A stretch of 64,000 nt of DNA from contig NZ_PIOD01000005.1 of the NCBI RefSeq assembly GCF_003369565.1, forward strand, positions 455,297-519,296. Reading direction: 5' to 3'. Made by a program: the position numbers and the translations under genes. The notes under the pieces were generated by a model. That model had not been told where the DNA came from and did not search any database. It saw only the letters and a program-made list of their open reading frames with translations. Position 1 is the first letter of the stretch; each line of letters opens with the position of its first letter. Origin of the DNA: Oceanobacillus chungangensis (GTDB lineage: Bacteria > Bacillota > Bacilli > Bacillales > Amphibacillaceae). Shown in pieces: positions 16,913-25,786 of this stretch.

Positions 16913-17677
16913 ATGGAAGAAACAATATCCTTGAAAGAGATATTCGAGGTGATTAAGAAGCGTCTCCTACTAATTTCAGCAATCACGCTTGGAGCCGCGA
17001 TTATAGCTGCAGTCATCAGCTATTTTGTATTAACGCCAACATATGAGGCGAGCTCGCAGTTTATCGTTAATCAGGAGCGACAAGATCCAAATACACAATT
17101 AAATACAGGGAATATTCAAACAGACCTGCAATTAATCAATACTTATAATGTCATTATTAAAACACCCGCAATTTTAGATAAAGTTATCGAAGAATTAAGT
17201 CTTCCATATTCAGTTGGAGCACTAAGCTCAAAAATTGCAGTTTCCAGCGCAGAGAACTCTCAAGTCGTTACGATTACGGTAACAGATGAAGACCCTGCAC
17301 AAGCAGTAAAAATTGCTAATACAACGGTAGGGGTTTTTCATGATGAAATACCAGAACTTATGAATGTTAATAATGTGAATATACTTACAGAGGCACAATT
17401 AAGTCCGAATCCAAAACCTGTTGCACCGAATCCAATATTAAACATTGCAATCGCAACTGTTCTTGGAATCATGGTTGGTGTTGGTCTAGCATTCTTGCTT
17501 GAATACTTAGATAATTCGATTACAACAGAAGATGATGTAGAGAAGAAACTTGGCTTACCTGTACTTGGAGTAATTTCAAGAGTAAGTGATGAAGATGTAC
17601 GAGAAAATCAATTTACGTTCCAATCGAAACAAATGAGGAGGAGTGGGTTAGATGGCGCGCAAAGGAAAACAATCTAA
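16913..17677 (+). CDS. ywqC: Wzz/CpsC-type chain-length determinant and kinase activator
   Basis: The 254-residue membrane protein has TM1 at ~18-40, a ~130-residue external loop typical of the Wzz family, and TM2 at ~175-196 after the Pro-rich PNPKPVAPNP segment. It has a short cytoplasmic C-terminus. In Firmicutes this half (CapA/CpsC/YwqC) activates a separate cytoplasmic BY-kinase and sets polysaccharide chain length. The kinase gene follows with a 26-base overlap. The start ATG has a GGAGG site seven bases upstream. Confidence 0.9.
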   Translation: MEETISLKEIFEVIKKRLLLISAITLGAAIIAAVISYFVLTPTYEASSQFIVNQERQDPNTQLNTGNIQTDLQLINTYNVIIKTPAILDKVIEELSLPYSVGALSSKIAVSSAENSQVVTITVTDEDPAQAVKIANTTVGVFHDEIPELMNVNNVNILTEAQLSPNPKPVAPNPILNIAIATVLGIMVGVGLAFLLEYLDNSITTEDDVEKKLGLPVLGVISRVSDEDVRENQFTFQSKQMRRSGLDGAQRKTI

Positions 17678-18359
17678 AGGCAATACAACAAATAAATTCA
17701 GACATTTAATCGCACAGGTGAATCCGAAATCGCCTATCTCTGAGCAATATCGTACAGTTCGTACGAATATCCAATTCTCATCTGTAGATAATGAAATCAG
17801 ATCATTGCTTATCTCTTCTTCAGGACCGGCAGAAGGAAAATCGACAACGGTTGCGAATCTTGCGGTTGTATATGCGCAAGCAGGAAAGAAAGTATTGCTG
17901 ATTGATGCTGACTTAAGAAAACCGACCGTACATTATACGTTCCGCTTGGATAATTTACGGGGGTTGAGCAATATTCTTGTTGGTGAGCATACGATTGATG
18001 AAACGGTAAATCGCACAAACATAGAGAATCTTGATGTTATTTCATGTGGACCAATTCCGCCGAACCCTTCAGAATTATTAGCATCAAGGAAGATGGAAAG
18101 CTTTTTAAAAGAAGCACAACAGACTTATGATATTGTAATCTTTGATACACCACCAGTATTAGCTGTGACAGATGCGCAAATTTTAGCGAATATTGTGGAT
18201 GGCTCTATTTTGGTCGTTCGCAGTAAGCATACTGATCTCGAAGCTGCGAAAAAAGCAAAAGAAGCGCTTGAGCCTGCCAAAGCCAAATTACTTGGTACTG
18301 TATTAAATGGACGTGAGAAATCTGCGTCTAATTATTATTACTACTATGGTACGAACTAA
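17652..18359 (+). CDS. ywqD: BY-type protein tyrosine kinase (CpsD/YwqD)
   Basis: The 235-residue cytoplasmic autokinase has Walker A GPAEGKSTT (~60), Walker A' LLIDADLRKP (~85) and Walker B VIFDTPP. A C-terminal tyrosine cluster (NYYYYYGTN) is autophosphorylated in trans. It pairs with the preceding membrane activator and is dephosphorylated by the PHP phosphatase encoded 280 bases downstream, which together control export and polymerisation of the polysaccharide and can modify sugar dehydrogenases. Length and motifs are complete, and a terminator follows. Confidence 0.93.
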   Translation: MARKGKQSKGNTTNKFRHLIAQVNPKSPISEQYRTVRTNIQFSSVDNEIRSLLISSSGPAEGKSTTVANLAVVYAQAGKKVLLIDADLRKPTVHYTFRLDNLRGLSNILVGEHTIDETVNRTNIENLDVISCGPIPPNPSELLASRKMESFLKEAQQTYDIVIFDTPPVLAVTDAQILANIVDGSILVVRSKHTDLEAAKKAKEALEPAKAKLLGTVLNGREKSASNYYYYYGTN

Positions 18360-18367
18360 AAAGTAAT

Positions 18368-18402
18368 AACCCCCTTGCAAAGATAGGATGTAGGGGGTTT
18401 TA
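18368..18402 (+). terminator. Terminator after the tyrosine kinase gene
   Basis: ACCCCCT (18369-18375) pairs with AGGGGGT (18392-18398) around a 16-base loop, followed by TTT. Confidence 0.85.
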
Positions 18403-18540
18403 TCTTTGTAGTGCTAGTTCAAACGAATGAGCGAAACAATCGATTCTCTATTAAATACTACTTTTTACCGGTATTTTTTTTGTCGTAAAACGTCTAAAAT
18501 TAAACAATGGATAATAATACACTATTATGCATGTGGATGA

Positions 18541-18569
18541 ATGAAAAAATGCTAGTATTCTGTTATAAT
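18541..18569 (+). promoter_or_regulatory. Promoter of the PHP phosphatase gene
   Basis: ATGAAA (18541-18546), a 17-base spacer and TGtTATAAT (extended -10, hexamer 18564-18569). Confidence 0.55.
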
Positions 18570-18588
18570 ATGTTCTATTATCAGACAT

Positions 18589-18610
18589 TACTCGTAGCGG
18601 ACTACGAGTA
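18589..18610. promoter_or_regulatory. Inverted repeat in the phosphatase leader
   Basis: TACTCGTAG and CTACGAGTA form a perfect 9-bp stem with a CGGA loop, about 20 bases after the -10 and 27 bases before the ATG. It could be a repressor operator or an mRNA hairpin. Confidence 0.6.
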
Positions 18611-18637
18611 CAAATTATTAGAGAGGATGTATGTAGT

Positions 18638-19408
18638 ATGATTGATATCCATTCGCATATTCTGCCTGGCATCGATGATGGAGCACAGACGGAAGAAGAT
18701 AGCCTTGAGATGGCGAGAGAGGCCGTAGCACAGGGTATAACTACTATTATCGCAACCCCTCATCATAGAAACGGCAAGTATGATAATAAACGAAGTAGTA
18801 TTATTCAAGATGTGAATATATTAAATGAGCTGTTGATAAGAGAAGATATCCCGCTAAACGTATTACCGGGTCAAGAAACGAGAATTAACGGGGATATGGT
18901 GGAGGATATTAATAATGGAGAGCTATTATCGCTAGACGATACGAAATATCTCTTTGTTGAATTTCCATCTGCACATGTGCCGCGTTATTCGAGCCAGATG
19001 CTATTTGATATTCAAGTGGCGGGCTATACGCCGATCATTGTTCATCCAGAAAGAAACCAAGAGTTAATCGAGCATCCAAATAAGCTGTATGAATTTGTGC
19101 GGAATGGTGCATTAACTCAAGTTACTGCAGCAAGTATTGTTGGGAAATTTGGGAAGAATATTAAGACTTTCTCCCAGCAATTAATCGAGGCAAACTTGAC
19201 TCATTTTATTGCTTCGGATGCACACAATACAACCTCACGGGGATTTTGTATGCAAGAGGCATTACAAGAAGTGAAAAGTGAATTTGGAACGGATTATTTC
19301 TACATGTTTATGGAGAACGGTCAGCTTCTAATCGACAATCAAAATGTCAATCGGTTCGAACCTTCGTCCATCAGAAAGAAAAAGAAGAAGTTTTTAGGAT
19401 TATTTTAG
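18638..19408 (+). CDS. ywqE: PHP-family protein tyrosine phosphatase (CpsB/YwqE)
   Basis: The 256-residue cytoplasmic enzyme opens with the PHP metal motif MIDIHSHILPGIDDG and continues with IIATPHH, GQETRI, IVHPERN and SDAHN, the four blocks that hold the metal cluster in CpsB/YwqE phosphatases. It removes phosphate from the tyrosine cluster of the YwqD-type kinase. It is transcribed from its own promoter, separately from the kinase pair. The C-terminus is a Lys-rich tail (RKKKKKFLGLF). Confidence 0.93.
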   Translation: MIDIHSHILPGIDDGAQTEEDSLEMAREAVAQGITTIIATPHHRNGKYDNKRSSIIQDVNILNELLIREDIPLNVLPGQETRINGDMVEDINNGELLSLDDTKYLFVEFPSAHVPRYSSQMLFDIQVAGYTPIIVHPERNQELIEHPNKLYEFVRNGALTQVTAASIVGKFGKNIKTFSQQLIEANLTHFIASDAHNTTSRGFCMQEALQEVKSEFGTDYFYMFMENGQLLIDNQNVNRFEPSSIRKKKKKFLGLF

Positions 19409-19466
19409 CCTTTAACCCTACTAGACATCAATTTCAAGCCGGAAGATATCTTCGCTTGATTGCATA

Positions 19467-19508
19467 CCTTGTAGTGAATTCTTTTTGGTATTAGAATCCA
19501 CTACAAGG
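19467..19508. promoter_or_regulatory. Long inverted repeat upstream of the response regulator
   Basis: CCTTGTAGTGAATTC (19467-19481) and its inverse at 19494-19508 pair over 15 bp with one mismatch around a 12-base loop. It ends 29 bases before the ATG. No T-run follows, so an operator or leader hairpin is more likely than a terminator. Confidence 0.55.
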
Positions 19509-19537
19509 AACAAAACGTACAGTTGGGGGCAGGTAGT

Positions 19538-20209
19538 ATGATTCGTGTTCTGTTAGTTGACGATCAACGGTTGTTTCGTGAAGGTGTAAATGCGCTTATC
19601 GAGCAAATAGATGATATCGATGTGATTGGAATTGCGGAAAATGGGAAAGAAGCAATCCAACAAATAGAACAAGTACAACCAGACGTCGTTATCATGGATA
19701 TTCACATGCCAGAAATGAATGGAATTGAGACAACAAGATAATTGAAAACGAACTATCCTAAGATAAAAGTGGTATTGCTAACAACCAATGCGGACGATGA
19801 TTTTGTCATAAGTGGAATTATTACTGGTGCTGATGGATTGCTGCTAAAAAGTCTCTATGCAGATAAACTTATCAACTGTATTCGTGATGCTTATCTTGGT
19901 GAAATGGTGCTTTCGGGGGAGGTTTCTCGTATTCTTGCTAATCGAATACGGGAATTAACATTGGATAAAAAGCAAATACTTGCACTTCGGTTGGAGCGAT
20001 CAGGGTATCAATATACGAATCGAGAATTAGATGTCATTTATTTATTAATGGAAGGTAACACAAATAATCAGATTGCTAACCATCTATTTTTAAGTGAAGG
20101 TACCGTGAAAAATTATATTAGTGAGATTTATAATAAGGTAAATATTCGCAATCGAGTGAATGCTGTTTCTTATTTTAAAGATTTAATTACAATAAGAGAT
20201 AAGAAGTGA
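19538..20209 (+). pseudogene. NarL/LuxR-type response regulator split by a TAA stop
   Basis: The receiver domain begins VLLVDDQRLFREG and has the phospho-acceptor Asp in VIMDIHMPEMNG, then a TAA at 19739-19741 directly after IETTR. The same frame continues as LKTNYPKIKVVLLTT, with the conserved Thr and Lys (LLLKS), and ends in an intact LuxR helix-turn-helix (TNRELDVIYLL, LSEGTVKNYISEIYNKV). Everything except the stop is well preserved, as expected of a single CAA-to-TAA change. The ATG at 19538 follows a GGGGGCAGG site. The second half begins at TTG 19742 without a ribosome site. No sensor kinase is adjacent. It could be a recent pseudogene, a sequencing error, or a readthrough site. Confidence 0.8.
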
Positions 20210-20231
20210 CTTTATTTGTTTAAAGTCACTT
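20204..20231. repeat. Perfect hairpin at the response-regulator stop
   Basis: AAGTGACTTTA (20204-20214) and TAAAGTCACTT (20221-20231) form an 11-bp stem with a six-base loop, overlapping the stop codon. There is no T-run, so it is a weak terminator or mRNA-stabilising structure. Confidence 0.6.
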
Positions 20232-20369
20232 ATAATATGACTAGGTCTTTAGTAATATAATCATCATGGTTTAAAAGTGTTTGCAGAATATTTCTATCTA
20301 CTACATGAAATTATCTTAGTGTTACATAATTTTTTATAAATACTAAACACCCAGAAAGGAGCACACAAT

Positions 20370-22199
20370 TTGAGTTACCGAAGAAGGTTAACATTATTAA
20401 TTTTACTAGATTCTCTGATTGTTAGTACAGCAATTTTCATTGCATCATGGATTGTCTATCCACAAGTAGATATTTTTCGTACAGATGCACTAGTCATAAG
20501 CGCAGTCGCACTATTAATCTTTCATCATATATTCGCCTTTGCTTACAAGCTGTACAACAAAGTATGGTCCTATGCAAGTGTCGGAGAATTGATTACTATT
20601 GTTAAAGCTGTAACATTATCGATTATCTCTGCTGGAATCATACAATACCTCGCAAATGGTTTCTCTCTGTATAGTCGTGCACTGCTTGTCACATGGCTAC
20701 TTCATATTTTATTAATTGGTGGGTCACGTTTTATGTGGCGTATCTTCCGTGATCGTTATATTAAAAATCCTACAGATCAAGAACGCACCTTAATTGTCGG
20801 TGCAGGTTCAGCTGGAGCAATGATTGCTAGACAACTGCAAAATGATCATCATAATAATGAATTATTACCAGTAGCATTTGTTGACGATGATTTTACGAAA
20901 CTAAAGATGCAATTATATAATCTTCCCGTTTTGGGTGAAGTGAAGGATATTCCACAAATCGTCGAAAAAATGAAAATAGACCATATTGTTATTGCAATCC
21001 CTTCATTACGCAATGGGGCATTAGAGAAGATTGTCACAGAATGTAATAAGACGAATGTGAAAGTGCAAATGATTCCTAAGATTGAGGATCTAATGACAGG
21101 GAAAGTATCGGTAAGCAATCTGAAGAATGTCGAGGTTGAGGATTTACTTGGACGTGAACCTGTAAAATTGGATATTGAAGCGATATCTGAATATGTAACA
21201 GGAAGTACAGTGATGGTAACCGGTGCAGGTGGATCAATTGGTTCGGAAATTTGTCGCCAACTGATGCGCTTTAAACCAAAGAAAATCTTACTCGTTGGAC
21301 ACGGGGAATACAGCATTTATTCGATTGATATGGAATTGAAACAAAAATATGGTGATACGGAAACGGAAATTGTCCCAATAATCGGCGATGTTCAAGACCG
21401 TAATCGCATGTTTTGGATAGTAGACAAGCATAATCCAGCGATTATATATCATGCAGCAGCACATAAGCATGTACCATTAATGGAATATAATCCACATGAA
21501 GCAGTTAAGAACAATATTATTGGTACGAGAAATGTGGCAGAAGCCGCAGATGCTTTTGGTGTGAAGACCTTTGTAATGGTATCAACCGATAAGGCGGTAA
21601 ACCCTACGAATGTTATGGGAGCTACAAAACGCGTTGCGGAAATGGTTGTCCAAGATTTGTCGCAGCGTAGTAAGACAAAATTTGTTGCAGTTCGATTCGG
21701 TAACGTACTCGGTAGCCGAGGTAGTGTTATTCCGTTATTCAAAAAGCAAATTGAGAAGGGTGGGCCAGTTACGGTTACCCACCCTGACATGACGCGTTAC
21801 TTTATGACAATTCCGGAAGCTTCTAGACTTGTAATCCAGGCAGGAACTCTTGCAAAAGGTGGAGAAATCTTTGTGCTTGATATGGGTGAACCTGTGAAAA
21901 TTTCTGACCTTGCTAAGAATCTTATTAAACTATCAGGATATACTGAAGACGAAATTCCAATTGAATATAGTGGAATTCGGGCTGGTGAGAAGATGTTTGA
22001 AGAACTGTTGAATAAGAATGAAGTTCTTCCTGGTGAGGTTTATGAAAAGATTTATGTTGGACGAACGGTTGAGGTTGATTCAGAGATGATAATTAACTTG
22101 ATTGATAGTTTTGAAAGGTATGACGCTATTGAATTGAAGGATGCACTAATGGCAATTGTTTATATGGAGAGAACACTTTTAGCGGTACATGAATCATAA
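20370..22199 (+). CDS. epsC: Membrane UDP-GlcNAc 4,6-dehydratase (EpsC/PglF type)
   Basis: The 609-residue protein has four N-terminal membrane segments (to ~residue 110), a CoA-binding-like Rossmann region (VGAGSAGAMIARQL), and a long-chain SDR domain from ~280. The SDR domain has GAGGSIGSEICRQL, VSTDKAVNPTNVMGATKR and RFGNVLGSRGSV. Met in place of the usual catalytic Tyr is typical of this subfamily. It makes the 4-keto-6-deoxy sugar that starts UDP-di-N-acetylbacillosamine synthesis; the next three genes complete that route. The start is TTG at 20370, eight bases after AGAAAGGAG. It opens the long biosynthetic operon. Confidence 0.92.
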   Translation: MSYRRRLTLLILLDSLIVSTAIFIASWIVYPQVDIFRTDALVISAVALLIFHHIFAFAYKLYNKVWSYASVGELITIVKAVTLSIISAGIIQYLANGFSLYSRALLVTWLLHILLIGGSRFMWRIFRDRYIKNPTDQERTLIVGAGSAGAMIARQLQNDHHNNELLPVAFVDDDFTKLKMQLYNLPVLGEVKDIPQIVEKMKIDHIVIAIPSLRNGALEKIVTECNKTNVKVQMIPKIEDLMTGKVSVSNLKNVEVEDLLGREPVKLDIEAISEYVTGSTVMVTGAGGSIGSEICRQLMRFKPKKILLVGHGEYSIYSIDMELKQKYGDTETEIVPIIGDVQDRNRMFWIVDKHNPAIIYHAAAHKHVPLMEYNPHEAVKNNIIGTRNVAEAADAFGVKTFVMVSTDKAVNPTNVMGATKRVAEMVVQDLSQRSKTKFVAVRFGNVLGSRGSVIPLFKKQIEKGGPVTVTHPDMTRYFMTIPEASRLVIQAGTLAKGGEIFVLDMGEPVKISDLAKNLIKLSGYTEDEIPIEYSGIRAGEKMFEELLNKNEVLPGEVYEKIYVGRTVEVDSEMIINLIDSFERYDAIELKDALMAIVYMERTLLAVHES

Positions 22200-22282
22200 G
22201 AATATTATTAAAATCAATCAAAGAATGCAAAAAAGTATTAATATTATTTGAAGCAATTTTGTATGGAAGGAAGTCTCAGAAA

Positions 22283-23398
22283 ATGACAGATAGAATATTC
22301 CTCTCTTCACCACATATGAGTGATGAAGGCTTTGAACAGCAATATGTAAAAGAAGCTTTTGATACAAACTGGATTGCTCCTTTGGGGGAAAACGTTAATG
22401 GATTTGAAAGAGAATTAGCTGAAAAGGTAGGTTCGAAATCTGCTGCGGCTCTATCTTCTGGAACTGCTGCTATCCATTTGGCACTTAAAGCAGCTGGAGT
22501 TGGGGAAGGAGATATTGTTTTTTGTCCAACACTTACTTTCTCAGCAACTGCTAATCCAATAATCTATCAAAATGCAACTCCAGTTTTTATTGATAGTGAT
22601 TATGAAACATGGAACATAAGTCCAGAAGCTCTTAAAAAAGCTTTTGAAAAGTATCCAAAGGTAAAAGCGATAATTGTCGTTCACTTATATGGACTGTCAG
22701 CAGATATGGATAAGATTCTGGAGATTTGCAGGGGACACAATGTAACTATTATAGAAGATGCTGCAGAATCTCTAGGTACATATTATAAGAACAAGCATAC
22801 CGGAACATTTGGTGACTATGGTATATTCTCTTTTAACGGGAATAAGATTATCACCACTTCAGGTGGTGGAATGCTTGTTTCGGACAATGAGGAGAGAGTA
22901 GCAAAGACTCGTTTTTGGGCAACTCAATCCCGAGATCAAGCGAGACATTATCAGCATAGTGAATTAGGTTTTAACTATCGAATGAGTAATGTGGTTGCTG
23001 GGATTGGTAGAGGTCAGCTTAAGGTATTAGATCAAAGGGTTGCTAAGAAAAACTATATATTTGAATTTTATAAGCAAGAACTTAATCAGCTTGAAGGTAT
23101 TGAATTCATGCCGAGTAATGAGTGGGATCAGCCTAATTACTGGTTAAGTTGTATGATACTGACTGGAGAGGTCAGACCTATTGATGTTATGGAAGCTCTT
23201 GAAAAAGAAAATATTGAGTCAAGACCCGTCTGGAAGCCGATGCATTTGCAACCGTTCTTTGAAAAGTATGATTTTATCGGTGAAGATGTAGCGGAAAAGT
23301 TGTTTGAGAATGGAGTTTGTTTGCCTTCAGATACGAAAATGACTGATGAGGGATTAATGAGAATTTGTAAGATTATTAGAAGGTTGTGGGATAACTAA
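22283..23398 (+). CDS. epsN: PLP-dependent sugar aminotransferase (EpsN/PglE type)
   Basis: This DegT/DnrJ/EryC1-family enzyme of 371 residues aminates the 4-keto carbon of the UDP-sugar. It carries NWIAPLGENV, ALSSGTAAIHLALK, EDAAESLG and the Schiff-base lysine in FNGNKIITTSGGG. The ATG at 22283 is chosen because GGAAGGAAG precedes it by nine bases; an in-frame TTG at 22259 lacks a site. Its stop overlaps the next start by one base (TAATG). It forms the second step of the bacillosamine cassette. Confidence 0.92.
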   Translation: MTDRIFLSSPHMSDEGFEQQYVKEAFDTNWIAPLGENVNGFERELAEKVGSKSAAALSSGTAAIHLALKAAGVGEGDIVFCPTLTFSATANPIIYQNATPVFIDSDYETWNISPEALKKAFEKYPKVKAIIVVHLYGLSADMDKILEICRGHNVTIIEDAAESLGTYYKNKHTGTFGDYGIFSFNGNKIITTSGGGMLVSDNEERVAKTRFWATQSRDQARHYQHSELGFNYRMSNVVAGIGRGQLKVLDQRVAKKNYIFEFYKQELNQLEGIEFMPSNEWDQPNYWLSCMILTGEVRPIDVMEALEKENIESRPVWKPMHLQPFFEKYDFIGEDVAEKLFENGVCLPSDTKMTDEGLMRICKIIRRLWDN

Positions 23399-24033
23399 TG
23401 AAGAGTGCAAAAGGTGGTATCTATAGAAATTTTCTAAAAAGACCTATGGATTTTATACTATCCTTAATTGCTATTATTGTTTTGAGTCCAGTATTTTTAG
23501 TTGTTTCGATACTTGTAAAATCTAAATTAGGTAGTCCGGTACTCTTCAAGCAGCAAAGAGCTGGGTATAATGAGAAGATTTTTATGATGTATAAGTTTCG
23601 GACAATGACGGATGAGAGAGATGAGAATGGCGAACTACTTCCTGATAGTGCTAGATTGACAAAGTTTGGTAAATTCCTTCGTTCGACATCACTTGATGAA
23701 CTACCTGAGCTTTTAAATATTTTAAAAGGTGATATGTCCATTGTTGGTCCCAGGCCCCTATTAGTACAGTACCTTTCTCTTTATAATAAACATCAAAAAC
23801 GGCGACATGAAGTAAGACCAGGACTATCTGGTTTAGCACAGATTAGCGGGAGAAATGCAATTAGTTGGGAAGATAAATTTAATCTTGATATTGAGTACGT
23901 GGACAATGTAAGTTTTATCAGAGATTGGAAGATTATTTTATTAACCATTAAAAAGGTATTTGAGCGGGAAGGTATTAATTCGGAAACAGCTGCTACGATG
24001 GAAGCATTTAAGGGAAGCGAAAAGGAAGAATGA
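23398..24033 (+). CDS. epsL: Initiating phosphoglycosyl transferase (EpsL/PglC type)
   Basis: The 211-residue monotopic membrane enzyme transfers a phospho-sugar, here probably di-N-acetylbacillosamine phosphate, to undecaprenyl phosphate to start repeat-unit assembly. It has one N-terminal hydrophobic re-entrant segment (~15-37), QQRAGYNEKIFMMYKFRTM, the catalytic Asp-Glu in STSLDELPEL, and VGPRPLL. It is the short PglC-like form without the extra N-terminal membrane domain. Confidence 0.93.
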   Translation: MKSAKGGIYRNFLKRPMDFILSLIAIIVLSPVFLVVSILVKSKLGSPVLFKQQRAGYNEKIFMMYKFRTMTDERDENGELLPDSARLTKFGKFLRSTSLDELPELLNILKGDMSIVGPRPLLVQYLSLYNKHQKRRHEVRPGLSGLAQISGRNAISWEDKFNLDIEYVDNVSFIRDWKIILLTIKKVFEREGINSETAATMEAFKGSEKEE

Positions 24034-24037
24034 GAAA

Positions 24038-24655
24038 ATGAAGAGCAAACTTTTAATTATAGGTGCTAGCGGTCACGGAAAAGTTGTTGCTGATATTGCG
24101 ATGAAAATGAATAGGTGGCAATGCATTGTTTTTTTAGATGATGACGAGAGTATCGAAACATCGATAGGTATAGATGTGATTGGAACTTCAGATAAAGTCT
24201 ATGAGTACTTAGAAGAGTATGAGATATTTGTCGGTATTGGTAATAATGCAACGAGGCAAAAGGTTTATGAGAGGCTGGTGACTCTTAATGCCGATATTCC
24301 AGTTTTAATTCACCCAAATGCTGTAGTTGGTGAAAAAGTGAAAATAGAAAATGGAACAGTTGTAATGGCAGGGGTCGTTATTAACAGCTGTACTAAAGTA
24401 GGTAAAGGTTGCATCATCAATACCGGCTCTTCCATCGATCATGATAACTATATTGAGGATTATGTTCATATTTCACCAGGTGCACATCTCGCAGGAGCAG
24501 TAAAAGTAGGAAACAGATCGTGGTTGGGGATTGGAAGCATAGTAAGTAATAACCTAAACATCTCCAGCGATTGTAAAATTGGTGCAGGGGCTGTTGTTAT
24601 TAGTGATATAACTGAAGCTGGTACTTATATTGGTGTTCCAGTAAGGAGAATTTAA
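24038..24655 (+). CDS. epsM: UDP-sugar N-acetyltransferase (EpsM/PglD type)
   Basis: The 205-residue protein has an N-terminal Rossmann-like part (LLIIGASGHGKVVADIA), a mid-region VGIGNN, and a C-terminal left-handed beta-helix of hexapeptide repeats. The catalytic His is in the SSIDHDNYIEDYVHISPGAHLAG region. It acetylates the 4-amino group to complete UDP-di-N-acetylbacillosamine. ATG 24038, just after the preceding stop and with AAGGAAG upstream, is preferred over an in-frame start inside the previous gene. Confidence 0.92.
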   Translation: MKSKLLIIGASGHGKVVADIAMKMNRWQCIVFLDDDESIETSIGIDVIGTSDKVYEYLEEYEIFVGIGNNATRQKVYERLVTLNADIPVLIHPNAVVGEKVKIENGTVVMAGVVINSCTKVGKGCIINTGSSIDHDNYIEDYVHISPGAHLAGAVKVGNRSWLGIGSIVSNNLNISSDCKIGAGAVVISDITEAGTYIGVPVRRI

Positions 24656-24658
24656 AGT

Positions 24659-25786
24659 ATGAAGATTCTTGTATTAGCTAATTTTGGTATGGGTTTATAT
24701 AACTTTAGAAGAGAATTGCTAAAAGAATTAATAGAACAAAACCATGAAGTTTATATCTCTTTACCAAATGATGAATATGTACCAAAGTTAGAGGAATTGG
24801 GATGTAAATTCATAGATACTCATTTAGATAGACGAGGAACAAATCCTTTTACAGATTTTAGGCTAACCCTCCAGTATGTAAAAATGCTGAGACACATCAA
24901 GCCAGATCTTGTTTTAACATACACAATCAAGCCTAATGTGTATGGGGGTATAGCTTGTGCAATAACAAAAACCCCGTATATAACAAATATAACTGGTCTA
25001 GGTACTTCTGTTGAAAATAAGGGTTTCATTCAAAAGGTTACACTGACACTTTATAGGTTAGGATTAGAAAAGTCATCATGTGTGTTTTTTCAAAATGAAT
25101 CTAATAGAACATTTTTTACCGACAATAAAATTGTTAAGAGTAATTCTCGGTTAATCCCCGGATCAGGGGTAAATTTAGACCAGCATAAATATGAAGAATA
25201 TCCTATACGAGATGAGCAGTTGAGATTCCTTTTCATTGGGCGAATTATGAAAGCAAAGGGAATAGAAGAACTGCTTGAAGCAGCTGTAATTATTAAAAAA
25301 GAATATCCAAATGTACAATTTGATTTAGTTGGTGGTATTGAAGAAATCTATAATGATAAATTAGAAGAGTTGGATAGTCTAGATATTATTAACTACCACG
25401 GAAAACAGGAAGAAGTTCATGCATTTATTAAAAAATCTCATGCAATAATATTACCATCTTATCATGAAGGTTTAGCTAATGTTTTACTAGAATCTGCATC
25501 ATCAGGAAGACCGGTATTGGCTTCAAAAGTTCCTGGCTGTATCGAAACTTTTGATGAGGGTTTGACTGGTTTTGGTTTTGAAGCGAGAAGTGTTGAGGGT
25601 CTAGTTAAAGCAATAATTAAATTTATAAATCTGCCTTACAATCAGAAGATAGCAATGGGATTAGCTGGACGTAGAAAGATGGAGATTAAATTTGATAGAA
25701 ATCTTGTAATTAATGCTTACTTACAAGAAATAAAAAAGGTTATGGACAAGGAGAATAATAATGAATTTATACGAGATGTTGGTTGA
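24659..25786 (+). CDS. GT4 glycosyltransferase, PglA-like
   Basis: The 375-residue cytoplasmic or peripheral glycosyltransferase begins [15 protein letters not shown] and contains [18 protein letters not shown] and the C-terminal donor site [21 protein letters not shown] (E-x7-E type). N-terminal resemblance to Campylobacter PglA, which adds GalNAc to lipid-linked bacillosamine, fits its position just after the bacillosamine genes. It overlaps the next gene by 26 bases. Confidence 0.85.
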   Translation: MKILVLANFGMGLYNFRRELLKELIEQNHEVYISLPNDEYVPKLEELGCKFIDTHLDRRGTNPFTDFRLTLQYVKMLRHIKPDLVLTYTIKPNVYGGIACAITKTPYITNITGLGTSVENKGFIQKVTLTLYRLGLEKSSCVFFQNESNRTFFTDNKIVKSNSRLIPGSGVNLDQHKYEEYPIRDEQLRFLFIGRIMKAKGIEELLEAAVIIKKEYPNVQFDLVGGIEEIYNDKLEELDSLDIINYHGKQEEVHAFIKKSHAIILPSYHEGLANVLLESASSGRPVLASKVPGCIETFDEGLTGFGFEARSVEGLVKAIIKFINLPYNQKIAMGLAGRRKMEIKFDRNLVINAYLQEIKKVMDKENNNEFIRDVG

